This document shows, one piece after another, positions 40,001 through 53,404 of a DNA stretch of 64,000 bases. The stretch lies in the NCBI GenBank assembly GCA_013365365.1, contig JABVXU010000200.1, forward strand, positions 32,649 through 96,648. Reading direction: 5' to 3'. The position numbers were made by a program, and so were the translations under genes. This DNA is from Cruorifilaria tuberocauda (lineage: Eukaryota; Nematoda; Chromadorea; Rhabditida; Onchocercidae). Every line of letters begins with the position of its first letter. Within the stretch, counting starts at the first letter, position 1. The notes under the pieces were generated by a model, which saw only the letters and a program-made list of their open reading frames with translations, was not told where the DNA came from and made no database searches.

Positions 40001-43000
40001 GAAAAAGTGGTTCTTAAATATTTCAACTTTTATAGTAATGTTGCTTTTTTGCTTATATTAAAATGAATATTTCAGATGTCTGAAATGCATTACGCGCATG
40101 TTATAAAATTGCAGAAAGCTGCCTTCAAGTATTTCAGGTTGTTTTAAATACTTAAAATTGATAATTTGGATTTATTGAAACTTCTGATCATAATATAAGG
40201 GAATTTAATTTAACTATTAGGTGTTATAGAATGCCAAGCTTTAGTTGGGGAAGATAATAATGGATTGATTAATTTAATTCTCTGGATATATCTATAATGA
40301 ATTTATCAATTCATTGTAATTTATAAATTCTTTAATTTATTAATGCAGTTATTCAATAAATGTTTTTCTTTTCATTTTAGAGAAAGCATGTCGGATTTTT
40401 ATTTATTGAATGTGACTGCCGTTGACACAAGAAAAGCTTTGATAAAGCAATTTTCATCGATGAGGTATATTTTTTATGGTGTTATTGCGAGATTTTTGTT
40501 GAAATAAATGATTTATTTAACCTTAAAATAATTAGAGCGCTATGATTATTTCAAAAAAGTCCTGATTCTTCATTTATTTTTTAATTATTTTCAATGAGTT
40601 GGCAAATGTTCCTTTAAGTGAGTTGGAACTGTATAAATTTGCGGAATATCTGCATTTGGTACCTTCGCAAGAATTCAATTCAGATATTTCATCGAGTTAT
40701 GAAAAGAATTATCTTATCGAAATGATTGTAAGTGTCACTTCAATTTTATCACTTTAATTATTTAGAGTTCAAAATAAAATTTTCAAGGAAGGGGTTTAAC
40801 AATACCGGTAATTTTACTTTTTATACACCCATGTTGGAAAATTCGCATGCTAGTTTAATTTAAAATTGGTTTATAGTGGTATAATTAACGTTGAAATTTA
40901 ATGAATTTCTTGTTCTAGTCAAAATTCCTTATTTTGTAAAAATAACTTCAAATTTTTTTTGCTATTGAATTAGATAAATGCTGATTATTTTGCTTCTGAT
41001 TTCTGATTTCGGAATAACAATTTTTACAAATTTCAGACAACACGTTGTGAACGGCGCATCAACCAATTGCAGCAGCTTAATGAACAACCGCTTTATCCAA
41101 CCGAAAAAGTTATTTGGGATGAAAATGTTGTCCCATACGATCAATATAATGGTGAAGGTGAGTTTCATTTTTCAAGTTTGCATATTTGCTGTAAGCGCAG
41201 ATGTGAAGTCGATTTAAAATTCATTCTTCAGTACCCATTTGAAGCCCATTGTAATTTTAACGTTTCGATTCTCTTTGAGCAGCAACGCTCGTTGAGTTCT
41301 CTTAAAATCCCAATATTTCACTGTTTCTTTTTTGATATTTTCAGGTGTTCTTGCATTGAATAAATTAAATATTCAATTTTTGACTTTCCACGACTATTTA
41401 CTTCGTAATTTCAATCTTTTTCAAATGGAATCAACATGTATGTCATTATATTAATTATGTTTATAATTACATCAACTGTCTTTTCAAATAAACGATGCTT
41501 TTTCACCTACCTGCCTTAATTTTATTATTTTGATGAATTTTTTTCTTGAATAATATTTAAATGGAGTGCGTTCAGATGAAATTCGTCAGGATATTGAGGA
41601 TGCTATATTTCGCTTAAAGCCATGGGCACATGAATCTAATCCAAATGAAACTGTTTGGGGTGGATGGGCACGAATGGCTTTGCCGTTAGTCGAATTTCAG
41701 GTTTTTTTTATTGAAAATTCATTGATACATTATTATCTTTAAATTTGATTTTTTTCGTTCTTCCAGGTATTAATTTGCATCATTTCAGATTGTTGAGGTT
41801 GGTAAACCTCTGATTGGTGAAAAAAGTCCATCTGTTGTTAAAGCAGACTTGACAATCAATTTACCAAGGCGCTCAGACATTCGTGCGGAGTGGGAAGGTT
41901 AATTTTTTGTGGATATTTTAAAACGGATTATAGTTGACTAAAAATATTCGGACATCTTACTGATCTTAATATTGTTGATGGACTTATATATATTTCTCTG
42001 TCTAAATTTTCTGCGGCTATTGTTGACCAAGATCAGATGACCGATTTATCGGCAATTTTACCGGTAGATGAATTTAGCGGAATTACATTCTGACAAATGT
42101 CTTGGGTCTGTAACTGAATTCAATGTATGATTGCGTTAAACTCACTTAATTTTAGGAAAGTTTCTTAAAATTAAGTGAGTTTGCTATCAAAAATCAAAAC
42201 GTTCAAGTATTGTTATGCAATAGTAGTGGTTATCACTCTTAGTTCGTTCTTGGTATTTCTTTAAATTTGATTCCTAACGAAATATTTTCAGGTCTTCGAA
42301 AGCACGATGTTTGCTTTTTGATTCGTTGTCGACCAAAAGCTTCGGTTGGCACCAAATATAATATTACAAAACCATTCAAAGAACAAATTGATGTTGCACT
42401 TGTACGTGGATGCGAAATCGAAGGCATGCTTGATTCAGAAGGAAAAGTCATTGAGGAATATGGTATTAGTTTTAAGTAGTTACAAATACAGATTATTTTT
42501 AGTCTAGAAATATGGTCCTTTTCTCTAAAGTTATATCATTCTTCATTTTCTCATATTGTTGATTTGCTCAAAAAAAAATTTCTATTTTCTTCTCGTTCAT
42601 GTTAAGGAGAGAAACCTTAAGTTGCTAATTTCGGTGCAGTTTTATATTCCAACGAAAATACTCTAGGTTTTTATTAATTGTTTCAAAGTTTGAAATATAG
42701 TAACAAGTAATTGATTGATATTTAGCTGCGTATGAGAAAAAAACAGTATTGGAAGGATTTACAAGAAAGTTCCGAGTATGGCTTGATGAAAATCAGTATC
42801 GCTTGGATACAGAAAAAGAAGAAGATGCAATAGATGTATGCTTAAATTTTTTTTTAAATACGGAATTTCATAAGTTAAAATAGATCTACTTAATCAGAAA
42901 TGTTTTATGTGCATAAAGAACTTTCATGTCGTCAAATTATTCATTTCAGAATATTTATTATTCGTTCAATTTACTCATTCGTCGTGATCCAAAAACAAAT

Positions 43001-46000
43001 AATTTCAAAGCAGTGCTTGCAACAATCCGGCAGTTACTGAATACAGAATTTGTAGTGCCGGATTGGTTACATGATCTTATTCTTGGCTATGGTGAACCAA
43101 ACGCAGCTCATTATAAATCGTAATTACTTCCTGCTTCTTCATCTGTTAAGTGTTAAAAGATAAATTTTATGCAACATAGATGGAAAATATTTTCAGAATG
43201 AATACTGCGGTACCTACAATGGATTTCTGCGATACTTTTTTGTCGTATAAGCACCTGATTTCATCATTTCCAGATACAAAGATTGTAGGAACAACAAAAA
43301 GTGATGAAGACCTCATTCCACCTTTCAGGTTGCTTTTTATAATTTCAGGAATCATGGTTTGCATTATAATTAGATTCACACTTTATTAAATCTAGTTAAC
43401 TGATTTTTCGAACCATATCAAGTCTTCATTCACAAACTTTTTTCTAAAAGTGTGATTTTCAGGTTGACCTTCAAGGAATTGGAACCACAGCATGATCTTG
43501 AGCCGTCCGCTCGCAACACGTCGATTGTTGTCGAACCTCATGTAATACCTTGCCGTGGACCCTATCCTCATGTTGAACCACGCAAAAATACTATAGAGTT
43601 TACTCCAGCTCAGGTACTTTTCTCAAACGTTTAATAGTATTAAATAGTAGTAGTACTATATCCGTCGAATTTGCTGACCTTATCATCAAAAATGGTTTTT
43701 TTTTCAGGTAGAAGCAATCAAAGCTGGTATGCAACCTGGTTTAACAATGGTTGTTGGTCCTCCAGGCACAGGTAAAACAGATGTAGCAGTTCAGATTATC
43801 TCTAATATTTATCATAATTGGCCTGAACAGCGAACATTGATTGTGACACATTCTAACCAGGCTCTCAATCAACTTTTCGAAAAAATTATACAGTTGGATG
43901 TTGATGAGCGTCATTTACTAAGATTAGGTTTGTTTTGATTATCGTTTCGTTGTCATTTATTAATTTTTGAGAGTTTTCTTTATTTTGCAAATCTTAGTAT
44001 TTTCATTTCCCAGATTTGTTTTTTTCATTACGGTGGATATTTCAGGTTTTAAATTTTTCAAATTATATTTCCGACTCAGGCTAACGCTTACTGAATCATC
44101 CTTCACAAATATGAATGCTTAAATCGTGTGGGCATTAATATTCATATCTCAGCATGATTTAATATCTGATTCATATTGAATTTAGGTCATGGCGAAGAAG
44201 CTTTAGAAACCGAAAAAGACTTCAGTAGATATGGACGGGTAAATTATGTTCTACAGAAACGGCTTGATCTCTTGAAAGAGGTGAAAAATATTGTTTTCAA
44301 CATAAGAATGTGAAAGTAATCAAATTTATTGAGCAAAAACAAAATGAGAAAGTTCAACCTTGGAATTCATTAGAGTTTTTCTTGGATTGAATTTTATTTT
44401 CTAAAATTTTTTTCAAATGAGTGAGGATTAAAACTGCTTTATCATCCCAGGTTGAAAAGTTGCAAGAAGCTCTCGATGTTGGGGGTGACGTCTCATACAC
44501 ATGCGAAACTGCTGGATATTTCTTTCTTTATCAGGTTTTCATCATAACTTCTTCATATCTTTCGTTAATTCTTTTTTGTTCAATAACTTGTTAGTTATGG
44601 TTAACTGTTTTCAGTAATTCTCAATATTTTCAGTTCTCTGGATTTTCAAGAATTATCTTCACTATGTAATTTGCCTTTCATTTAGGTATTTGCACGTTGG
44701 GAAAAATTTGAAAGTGATGTTGCTCAAGCAAAAATGAATCCAAATCCGAGTGTGAAAACAATTGCTGATCATTTTCCTTTTACGAGATATTTTCTTGATG
44801 TTCCTCCACCTCTGTTTAAGGTCAAAAATACTTTTCGTTCTTGATGAGCAATTTTCGCTGATATGTTTTTATATAATTTTAACGGAAATATACCATTCTG
44901 CATTATTTTGATCCCTGTATAGCTTTCAACTTTCTGCTTAAATACCACACTTCGTTGCAATTTTTTCACATAATTTCAGGGTGCTTCTTTTGAAGAAGAT
45001 TGGGAAATCGCTCAGGGCTGTTGGCGATATATTCGTGGTATATTCACTCAATTGGAAGAATTTAGATCTTTCGAGTTGCTACGTTCGGGAAGGGATCGTA
45101 CTGATTATCTTTTGGTTAATTTTGAGATAATGTTTTGTGCATATTTGTTGAATTTTAATTGGAATGTTTTTATTGATCAAATCTGATTTAGTAATATTCA
45201 ATCCATGAATTTCAGGTAAAGGAAGCCAAAATTATTGCAATGACTTGCACTCATGCGGCTCTACGACGAAAAGATTTGGTAGAACTTGGATTCAGATACG
45301 ACAACATTCTGATGGAAGAAGCTGCTCAAATTCTTGAAGTTGAAACATTTATTCCACTCCTACTTCAGGTAATTATATTCGAAGATATTCCTTCAAGGTA
45401 CTAAATTGTTTTTAAAATTTTTTCTGTTATAATCCCTAATAAAATACCATGGATTTTCAGGATCCGCAAGATGGCAGGAGCAGGTTAAAGCGATGGATCA
45501 TGATTGGTGATCATCATCAGCTGCCACCGGTTGTTCAGAATATTGCTTTTCAAAAATATTCAAACATGGAACAGAGTCTTTTTGCGAGATTTGTTCGACT
45601 TGGTGTTCCACATATCTTGCTTGATCAGCAGGGTCGCGCTAGAGCTGAGTATGTTTTGTGTACATGTTTTTGACATAATTCTTCATGGAGTTTTCAAATC
45701 TAAGGGATATGAACTTAAACGTAATAAATTTCAGAATAGCAAGTCTTTATAACTGGAGATATGAACATTTGGGTAACTTACCGCACATCGAAGCTCTTCC
45801 AGAGTTCCAGCGCGCAAATTCTGGTTTTGCATTCAATTATCAACTTATCGATGTTCCGGATTTCAACGGTGTCGGCGAAACAACTCCAAGCCCTTACTTT
45901 TACCAGGTTTTTTTTCTTTAATTGCTTTCTTTTTCTGTGAAGAAATTTTCAGTTAAAACACAATTTTTCCAGAATCTCGGCGAAGCGGAATATGCTGTAG

Positions 46001-47656
46001 CTCTATTTACATATATGCGTATCTTGGGCTATCCTGCGGAAAAAATATCAATTATAACAACCTACAATGGCCAAGCATCGTTATTACGTGATGTAGTGCA
46101 AACAAGATGTGCTGAAAATCCTTTAATTGGAGTACCACACAAGGTTTGTTATTACCGGTCCTTAGAATATGCATTTTTCATGTAATTTTTAATATAGCAA
46201 TTTTTTCGTGTTTAAACTTTCATTCTATGTCCCATGTAACTAATTTTGTTCTGTATTCATGAATTAAAGAAACTTTCTAGTGCTTCAGAACATCCATTAT
46301 ATTCTATTTAAGTGCGAATTGATGCACCCTAGTTATGTACTTCTTCCTCAAATATTCATTGGTGGTGATCAGTTATTATAACTGTTTGTGTCATTTTACA
46401 GATTTCAACAGTTGACAAATATCAGGGGCAGCAGAATGATTACATCATTCTTTCACTTGTAAGGACGAGAAACATCGGTCATATAAGGTTTAATTACATA
46501 TCGATTTTAGCATTTCTTTATCGCATTTAAATGCTTTTATAAACTCTCTATTCTTAATTTTTTGATGTTAAAAAGCGGAAAAAAATTTAATTCCAGGGAT
46601 GTACGTCGTTTGGTTGTTGCTCTTTCTCGTGCACGTTTGGGTCTTTATGTGTTGGGACGAGTTAGTCTGTTCCAAAATTGCCTTGAGCTTGCAACTGCTT
46701 TTCAACGGGTAAATATTTTATATTTTAAACATGAAAGATTGCTTTCTTATAAGTGTGGCTAGTCATAGAATGGTTAATCTTCCATCAGATTCTTATATCT
46801 CTGCTCATGCTATCGAAAATGTCATTTCAGTTATGCAAATATCCACAGAAGTTGATGATAATTCCTCATGAAACATATTTAATGTGTCGAAAGGTAAACT
46901 ACCTTTTTTCTATTCTTTCTCTAAAATAATTTTCCTCATTATTTTATTTTTTAACAACATATTTCTTTTTTGTTCACTATTTCAAATTAATCTTTAGATA
47001 ATATAAAGCTTTCAAAACCTTGACATTTTTTTCTAAATACTATTGTTGCTCTGTTTAGAATGGTGAGCCTCCAACATCTAAACCAATTCAAATCCAAGAT
47101 ACGGTTCATATGAGTACGTTCGTCCATCAATTCTACATGAGTAATATGGAACAATTGAAGGAAAGTTATAAAGAACATATGAAGGATTATTTCAATGCTC
47201 GTCAGGTAACTGCTTACGATTTTTTTAGTGAGACATTAAGGAGTGATTCGATTTTCCAACAAGTATTTAAAGAATACAATTGGTACAGGTTAAATCACTT
47301 TGCATATGTGTTTCTAAAGTTCATAATAATACTTTAGAAGTATTTGTTTCGATTACTACGCTTAAATTTTTTAATCGTTATCTCTCTTACTTATTTAAAT
47401 AATAGTCGAAACCAGCTATTAGAATTCTCTCTCAAAACGAAATTTAATTCGCACTCGATTACTTGGCAGCTTCAATTTTCAGGCTGCAATTAACGCGAAG
47501 TTGGCAGCTGAAGCGGCTGCGAAAGCTGCTGAGGAGGCAAAAACTGAAGAAGAAAAGGGAGTACCAGAACCGATAGCAATGGAAGCGGAAGAAGCTGATA
47601 TCACTTTCGAAAGTATGGACTTTGAAAGACAAGACCCGGAAAAGCTGGGAAAATAA
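37092..47656 (+). CDS. emb-4: Aquarius / intron-binding protein 160 (EMB-4), spliceosomal RNA helicase
   Basis: SF1 Upf1-like helicase that binds introns upstream of the branch site and couples splicing to intronic RNP assembly; in C. elegans EMB-4 also links introns to nuclear small-RNA silencing. My 34-exon model is in phase throughout and gives 1440 residues (human about 1485). Exons in order begin at 37092, 37493, 38015, 38381, 38735, 38918, 39222, 39810, 40076, 40381, 40619, 41037, 41345, 41576, 41789, 42292, 42726, 42950, 43197, 43463, 43708, 44186, 44451, 44686, 44980, 45216, 45461, 45735, 45973, 46402, 46597, 46831, 47059, 47483. Helicase motifs: GPPGTGKT (residues 813-820), motif II EEAAQ (1053-1057), GDHHQLPPV (1086-1094), DKYQGQQND, and VALSRAR. 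Motif II has E-E rather than D-E, as in the human protein. The start is preceded by an acceptor at 37058. The C-terminus is Ala/Glu-rich and shorter than the human tail. Confidence 0.96.
42138..42182. repeat. Perfect 17-bp inverted repeat in an Aquarius intron
   Basis: The left arm AAACTCACTTAATTTTA at 42138-42154 is the exact reverse complement of 42166-42182, separated by 11 bases. It lies in the intron between the exons ending 41897 and starting 42292. As RNA it would form a stable hairpin with a small loop. It is shorter than a typical miRNA precursor. It may be a miniature inverted-repeat fragment or a splicing-related structure. Confidence 0.8.
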
Positions 47657-49654
47657 GGAATATTCTGACATATTAATTTTGCTTATCATTGAAAGGATCT
47701 CTTTGTATAATATCTGTTGTTAGAGGACCAAAGAGAATTGGTGAAAAACCATTTTATGTTGGATTTCTTCAGTGAATTTTTTTTGTAAGTATTGTTAAAA
47801 ATTCGCTCATTTGCATGAAAAACTTGATTTTCCGGATGCCTATCACCAGTTGTTGTCTTACATTTTCTTATTTTTGTATAATTCGAAAGTATGCACCCTA
47901 AAATGCTGGGGAGATATGAGAAAAAATCAATCGAAATTCTCATTAGTAGGTTTTATTTTGCATTTCATTTTCAAGCAATGAAGGACAATAAAATTTAAGC
48001 TTGCTCCTCACAAATATCAACCTGGATTTTCTCACTGACTTCTTATGTCCTGAAAATTATATATCGAGAAATATTTGTCCTTATTGTAGGTTTTCAAATT
48101 GTAAATTTAAAATGATGCAGGCTGATAAAAATTTCTTATATTAATTCATAGTATCGTTTTTACATAATATCGTTTATTCGGATTAATAGAAAATATGGAT
48201 GAAAAAAACAAACCGTTGATGCTCACTTTTTTTCGCCCCATACTGGGTTTCCAGGTGATAATGATTATTCTCAATCTATTATTCTCAGTCAATGAACTGT
48301 TAAATGAGCAAGACTTTTTTTAATATATAATTTTCAAAAGGTTGAAGTTGGTTACGGGAAATATGGGTTTTCTTCGTGGCAGGTAGATTGAATGAAGTGC
48401 TAATTAGAAATCTATGAACCTAGGGTAAGGGAGGGGAAGAGGAGTTGGAGTTGTTTTGCCATAACACTTTTCAAAATATGATAAGGTTACACGCGATAAA
48501 TTCGCTTTCATCTAATTTTTTGCTTATTTTCCTACGATTATCTTACCTCAGTGTTAGATGCAAAGTTACGTAATATGCAATACTTTTATTTTCAAAATGA
48601 TTTTCTAAGCAATCCGATGTGCGGTAGTTTAGCATAGTCTAAAGCTGATGAAAATGAAATATTGTATTTTCAAAATATATGACAATGTATTATGGCAAAT
48701 GATATATTGATATATTAGTGATATTGATAAAATGCTATATTACTTTAAGCGATAAATTAGCACACATCGAGATAGCAACTTACTTCACAAAGATAGCTTC
48801 TATGTTGATTACACAATAACACACCTTTCATTTGACCGTTCAAATCTGTGTTATCGATGAACTTCCAAGTTTTAGAAATTTGTGGAAAACAGTTTGATGA
48901 ATAATCGTTATTTGATAAGTGTTGAACAATAAACGGCACCTCATTTATCTGAGTGATTTATTTGATAATCCATTCCTCTTTAGCAGTTTTTATGGACTTG
49001 TAGAAATGATGATAAAATTTTTTGCAATTTAACTCAATTAATTGCAAAGACAGTATTAATAAGGAAAGTATCACTGATAGTACTAATAAGAAAAGTATCA
49101 TTGATAGCATTAATAGCATACTTTAATAAGACTTACGCTCCTTTCTTATCTGATTTAACTTATTTTGCATAGTTCCAAAAAAAAAGCAATTTTTCCTGAA
49201 AACTAATATCATTCTTTGCTTTATGCCTTTTTTCAAAATTCTGTAGCTTTGGATAAAAATGATCTGCAATGATAAGCATGAATAAAATTGCAATTTTGAA
49301 ATTGTTTAAATTCTTCTGTTGCTTCTTCTGAATTCTTCTATTTAATTCTTCTGTTGCTGGAATTAGTGAAATAATTCAATAATTTAAAGAAATTCCAAGA
49401 ATAGTTGAGAAAGAATTATTTGACATTTAATCGATGTTCTGCTTCAGTGCCGCTGATTAAACTGTTATCAATTTTTCATCTCAAATCTCTTCAAATCAAT
49501 CTAGAAGAGATGTTATATGATTGTTGGAGAACAAAAATTTTTTTTTTTCATCTTCAACAATATTTTGAAAATGAACTTTTATTTCGGTATGATGAAAAGA
49601 GGAAGAAGAAGATAAACAAAAACAAAAAACAAATTCATTTTTCATATTTAACAA
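47657..49654. other. Convergent intergenic interval
   Basis: About 2 kb between the 3' ends of the Aquarius (+) and zinc finger (-) genes. It contains the presumed 3' UTRs. AT-rich, with short repeats such as two TAATAAG(G/A)AAAGTATCA(C/T)TGATAG copies around 49056-49107. I see no gene. Confidence 0.5.
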
Positions 49655-51731
49655 TTATTGCGAAAAACCTGGAATATCATGCATAATATCACAAATGTGA
49701 AATGTTTTCATTTGTTTGGATTTGGAAGGTAGGATGAGCTTTTCCGAATTTTCAGATGCTGTTTTAGGCGTATGAAATCTCGATTCTGAGATCAAATTAA
49801 CTGTCGTTGGATGATTCTGAATAATTTCGTAACCGTCACTACTATTGCATTTCTTTGTTACTTCATTTTCCGGTTCTGATTGAATTATTCCTTCCGGATG
49901 AGGTATTGTTTCTTGTAAAGAATGTGGGATTTTCTTAATAGCGGTACTTTTCAGGGAACACAATCGTTCGTGGCGTAATTTACCCGAATAGTTATAGAGT
50001 ACTCGATTACAGTGAAAGCATTTAAACCGTTTAATGGTTGAATGATAATAGCTAAAATGACAGTCTAAATCGTAAGCTGAACTGAATCGGCTAGTACACA
50101 ACATACATTCATGAGGTTTTTCGTGAATTTTTGCATGTCCTGAAATTTAAATTTAAAAAATTTACAGCTTTAATAGTGAGAGAATTCAAATTGCATACTT
50201 GAAAACTAGTGATTTAAAAAAATAAATTAATGATTCAAAAAAAATTAATAACTTCAATTAATGATTTTAAAGCTTACTACTTAAAGCACTTTGGCCTGAT
50301 AAGTGTTTGCTGCAAATTGTGCATCGAAATAATTTCCCTTTATGTTTTGCTAAATGTTCCTTGAAATTATAAAACGTTTCATAGGTTCGATCACATTGAT
50401 TGCACTCGAATAATTTCCGTTCACCGTTATTTTTATTCATAAAATTTGCTGTATGCGCTAAAATTAAAAGTGAAATTTTAATTGTAATTCAAAGTTTATA
50501 ATTTAAATAATAATTCTTTCCTTTTAGATAATTCAAAAGTTATATTAGCAAATTTTCAAAAAATTATAAAATTCAATTGAAATTTTCATTCCGGAACATA
50601 AAAAAGAATTTTGTTGTAAAATTATAATTTGCTAACCGGAATGTTTTTTAAGTTCATGCGCTTGCATACGTTTCTCTGATACGAATGTTCTCGCGCATTT
50701 TTCGCATTCATATTTACGTTCATGATGAGCTCTTACGTGATCCTCAAATCAATGAATTTATTATCTTCAAATCTTCAAATACATAAAATGAATTCTTCGT
50801 GTACTTGGAGTAAGTGAAATATTTTGAAATGAAAATAAATAAAGTAAATAAAATTTAAAAATCAGAAAAAGAAATTGAAATTTGAGCAAACTTGAAGATC
50901 TTTGTTTGATCCATATATCTTGCCACAGATCGGACATAAACTTTTCGGAAACGTTATATTACTCGTAATCAGATTCATCGGATATTGATTTGTGGTTGGA
51001 ACTGAGAATAGAGGTAAAAACGGTTGAATGCGATTTTCATTGGTTGAAAATACGAACTCATTAATCGGTTTAGCATATTTCGAAATGTCAAAAGTTAAGT
51101 GAACCGGAACTGGTGCTAATACGTTTTCTGAAAGAACAAAATACTTGCAAGCAATTTCTTCCGTTATTTTAGATAAGCAATTTTAATTCAAAAAAAATAT
51201 ACCTAGATTTTAGAAAAATTTCAGCTTATTGCTCCATTAAACGGTTCAATTGTTTTAATACTCATTATGTAACTTACTTAATTACTTATCCTACTCAACT
51301 ATGTCATTACCTGTACTTATTAAATTGTAACTAAAATTTATGTATATGCTAAAAATGCTTCTAGCCTTCTAATCATTTCTTAGTACTAATTATCACTAAT
51401 AATTACTGAAGAATGGTTATCATTTTTCTGATAATCAATGATGTAGTATACTCAGTAAGAAATACAAAACGAAGTACAATAGTATAGTATATCTAATATA
51501 CCTAATTACTAATATATCTAATATACCTAATTACCTAATACACTTAATATGCTTAATTACTAATATACCTAATTACTTCTAATATTATGCAATATAATTA
51601 TAATTTAATTAATTAAAATTTTAAAATATCTTCCGCTATAAAAATATTGGCATAAAAAAAAAACTAAAATTTTTATAAAAAATTTCAAAGAAAAAAAAAT
51701 TATCAAATAAACAAAAACTTAACGTACCCAT
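49655..51731 (-). CDS. C2H2-type zinc finger protein with six fingers
   Basis: Probable nuclear DNA-binding protein; I do not recognise the specific family. Five exons on the minus strand join in phase: 51731-51728 (ATG plus one base), 51127-50892, 50742-50637, 50457-50278, 50139-49655, giving 336 residues. The fingers, in order, are CPICGKIYGSNKDLQDHVRAHH (C66-H86 region), CEKC...HELKKH, CNQC...HLAKH, CTICSKHLSGQSALSRHAKIH, CMLC(187-190)...HFSYYH and CFHC(216-219)...HERLC. The last is C2HC, with Cys in place of the final His. Several fingers cross exon junctions, which supports the splicing model. The first 65 residues are Pro/Phe-rich and the last 100 are polar, with no further domain. The start rests on a 4-base coding exon before a GTACGT donor, so it is less certain than the rest. 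Confidence 0.85.
51489..51590. repeat. Imperfect tandem repeat of a TCTAATATACCTAATTAC motif
   Basis: Four or five diverged copies of a unit around ATATCTAATATACCTAATTACTA lie in the first intron of the zinc finger gene. Copies vary by substitutions and small gaps. No coding capacity or transposon ends seen. Confidence 0.65.
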
Positions 51732-53404
51732 ATGAAATTATCACTTCCTTTCTTTTTTTCTTTTTGCAAAAATACTAGCAAATATTTAGGAATTCAGGAA
51801 GACGAATAATTGAATAGAGAAAATTGAAAAAAAAAAACTGAAATGAACGGTATGTCTTCCTTTTTTCAAAGTGTAAATAACTAAATATGCAAATTTAGAC
51901 TTTTATTTTTTTTTCTTCTCTTTCACTTAACCTAAAATGGGTGGAGTGAAATTTGACCGCTATAATGTCAAGAGATGGAAGGGTAAGAATGAAGGAAAGG
52001 AATTGGCATTCATTCGTTACCATATTTCTGTATTTTTATCTTTCAAGTAATTTTCCATCAAATTTGAAAGATAACAATCTTTTTAAACTTTCTGATAAAT
52101 TCTTTTTTTTTTTTTGTTTCTAAAACTGTCAAATGATATAGGAGGAGTGTGAACGGTTTTGTGTTCCAAACTATTCAAGGTCATATTCATTTAGGATAAT
52201 TCTCTTCTTACGTACAATTTGATAAGATCAAAAAAAAAAAAAATTTTTTTTTGAGAGACAAATTTGATATGAGAGTAAGGAGTAAGAAAAAAAAATATGA
52301 GGATAGGATGAGGTGAAAGAGTGGTATTAGTTGAATGAGATATTTCTTAAATTTCAAAAAAAATTATTCATTCTGTTAAATTTCCTCAAAAATTATCTAT
52401 TTGTTTTTTCTTTTTCTTTTTTTCTTCATTTCTCCACGTATGATACACGTCTCTGTAAGAATAATTATTTATTCAACTTATTTAAGAAGGCAGAAAAAAG
52501 TGCAGAAATTTGAAATAAACATGAAGAAATAAAAACAATGAAGAGATCGTTTATATTCTTAAATTTGAAATACATTTATAAATTTTCAAATTTGAAATAT
52601 TTTCATTTAAATTGAGAACAGTTAATAAAATCATGAGTTGGTATAGTTTAAATTTAAATAATCAATAGTTGATAGATAAGTTTGCTGTGCAATATTTTTT
52701 TCATTGATAACAAGCATGAAATATTGAATGATCAGAAGGCAATAATATTATTTCATCAGAATTACTTATTAAAATATCGTTTGTGGAAATTTGAGCGAAA
52801 ATTATTCCTTTTAAATCACTCTAACGGGAAAAAAGTTTTCATAGTGGTCTGAGTAGAATGATACAGGAATGGTTTTCATTTGGCGCTGTGAGTGCGTGTG
52901 ATACGTGTGGCACGTGTAAGAGTTTATCGGGAGGAGGAGGCGACCTTTGCTTCTCTGAAAAAGTTAGGAAGTGCCAGTCTTCATTAGACTTTCCTGGTTG
53001 ATTTATCTACCCTCAGGTTTTTTTTTTCTTAACGTGAATAATAATAAGTTATTTGTTTTCGAAGTAATTAATAATTACCGTTTTTCGTTGCAGTTGTCTT
53101 TGACTAAATCATTTAATAATAATCTGAGCTTTATTAAAGACCTTACTAGAATATGGAAACTACGGGAAATCCTATTCAGTGTGTTTTGTTTACTGCTGAT
53201 GTCAGTATTTTTCCAAAAATTCCAAATGCTCAAAAATATATTTCATGTTTCCAACTTTCCTTTCATTGATTTTAATCTTTAAAAAAATTGTTGAACTGTC
53301 ACGATGAATCGTAATAATCATTTCTTATAAGTAATCATTGCGCGCATGGAAAAATATAGAAACATTTAAGAAAGGATAATTATTCATATCGACAAACTCG
53401 ATAT
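51732..53404. other. Divergent intergenic region (zinc finger gene / tryptophanyl-tRNA synthetase)
   Basis: About 1.7 kb upstream of two divergently transcribed genes, so it should hold both promoters. Long A and T runs dominate (for example about 52232-52250). A less AT-rich patch at about 52880-52950 carries the palindromic E-box CACGTG (52911-52916) within GT-rich sequence and may be a promoter or 5' UTR element. No TATA box could be assigned with confidence. Confidence 0.4.

Noticed and set aside
42000..42120. Possible box C/D snoRNA in an Aquarius intron (GATGA- and CTGA-like words)
   Set aside because: The boxes are not flanked by a terminal stem and such words are common by chance here.
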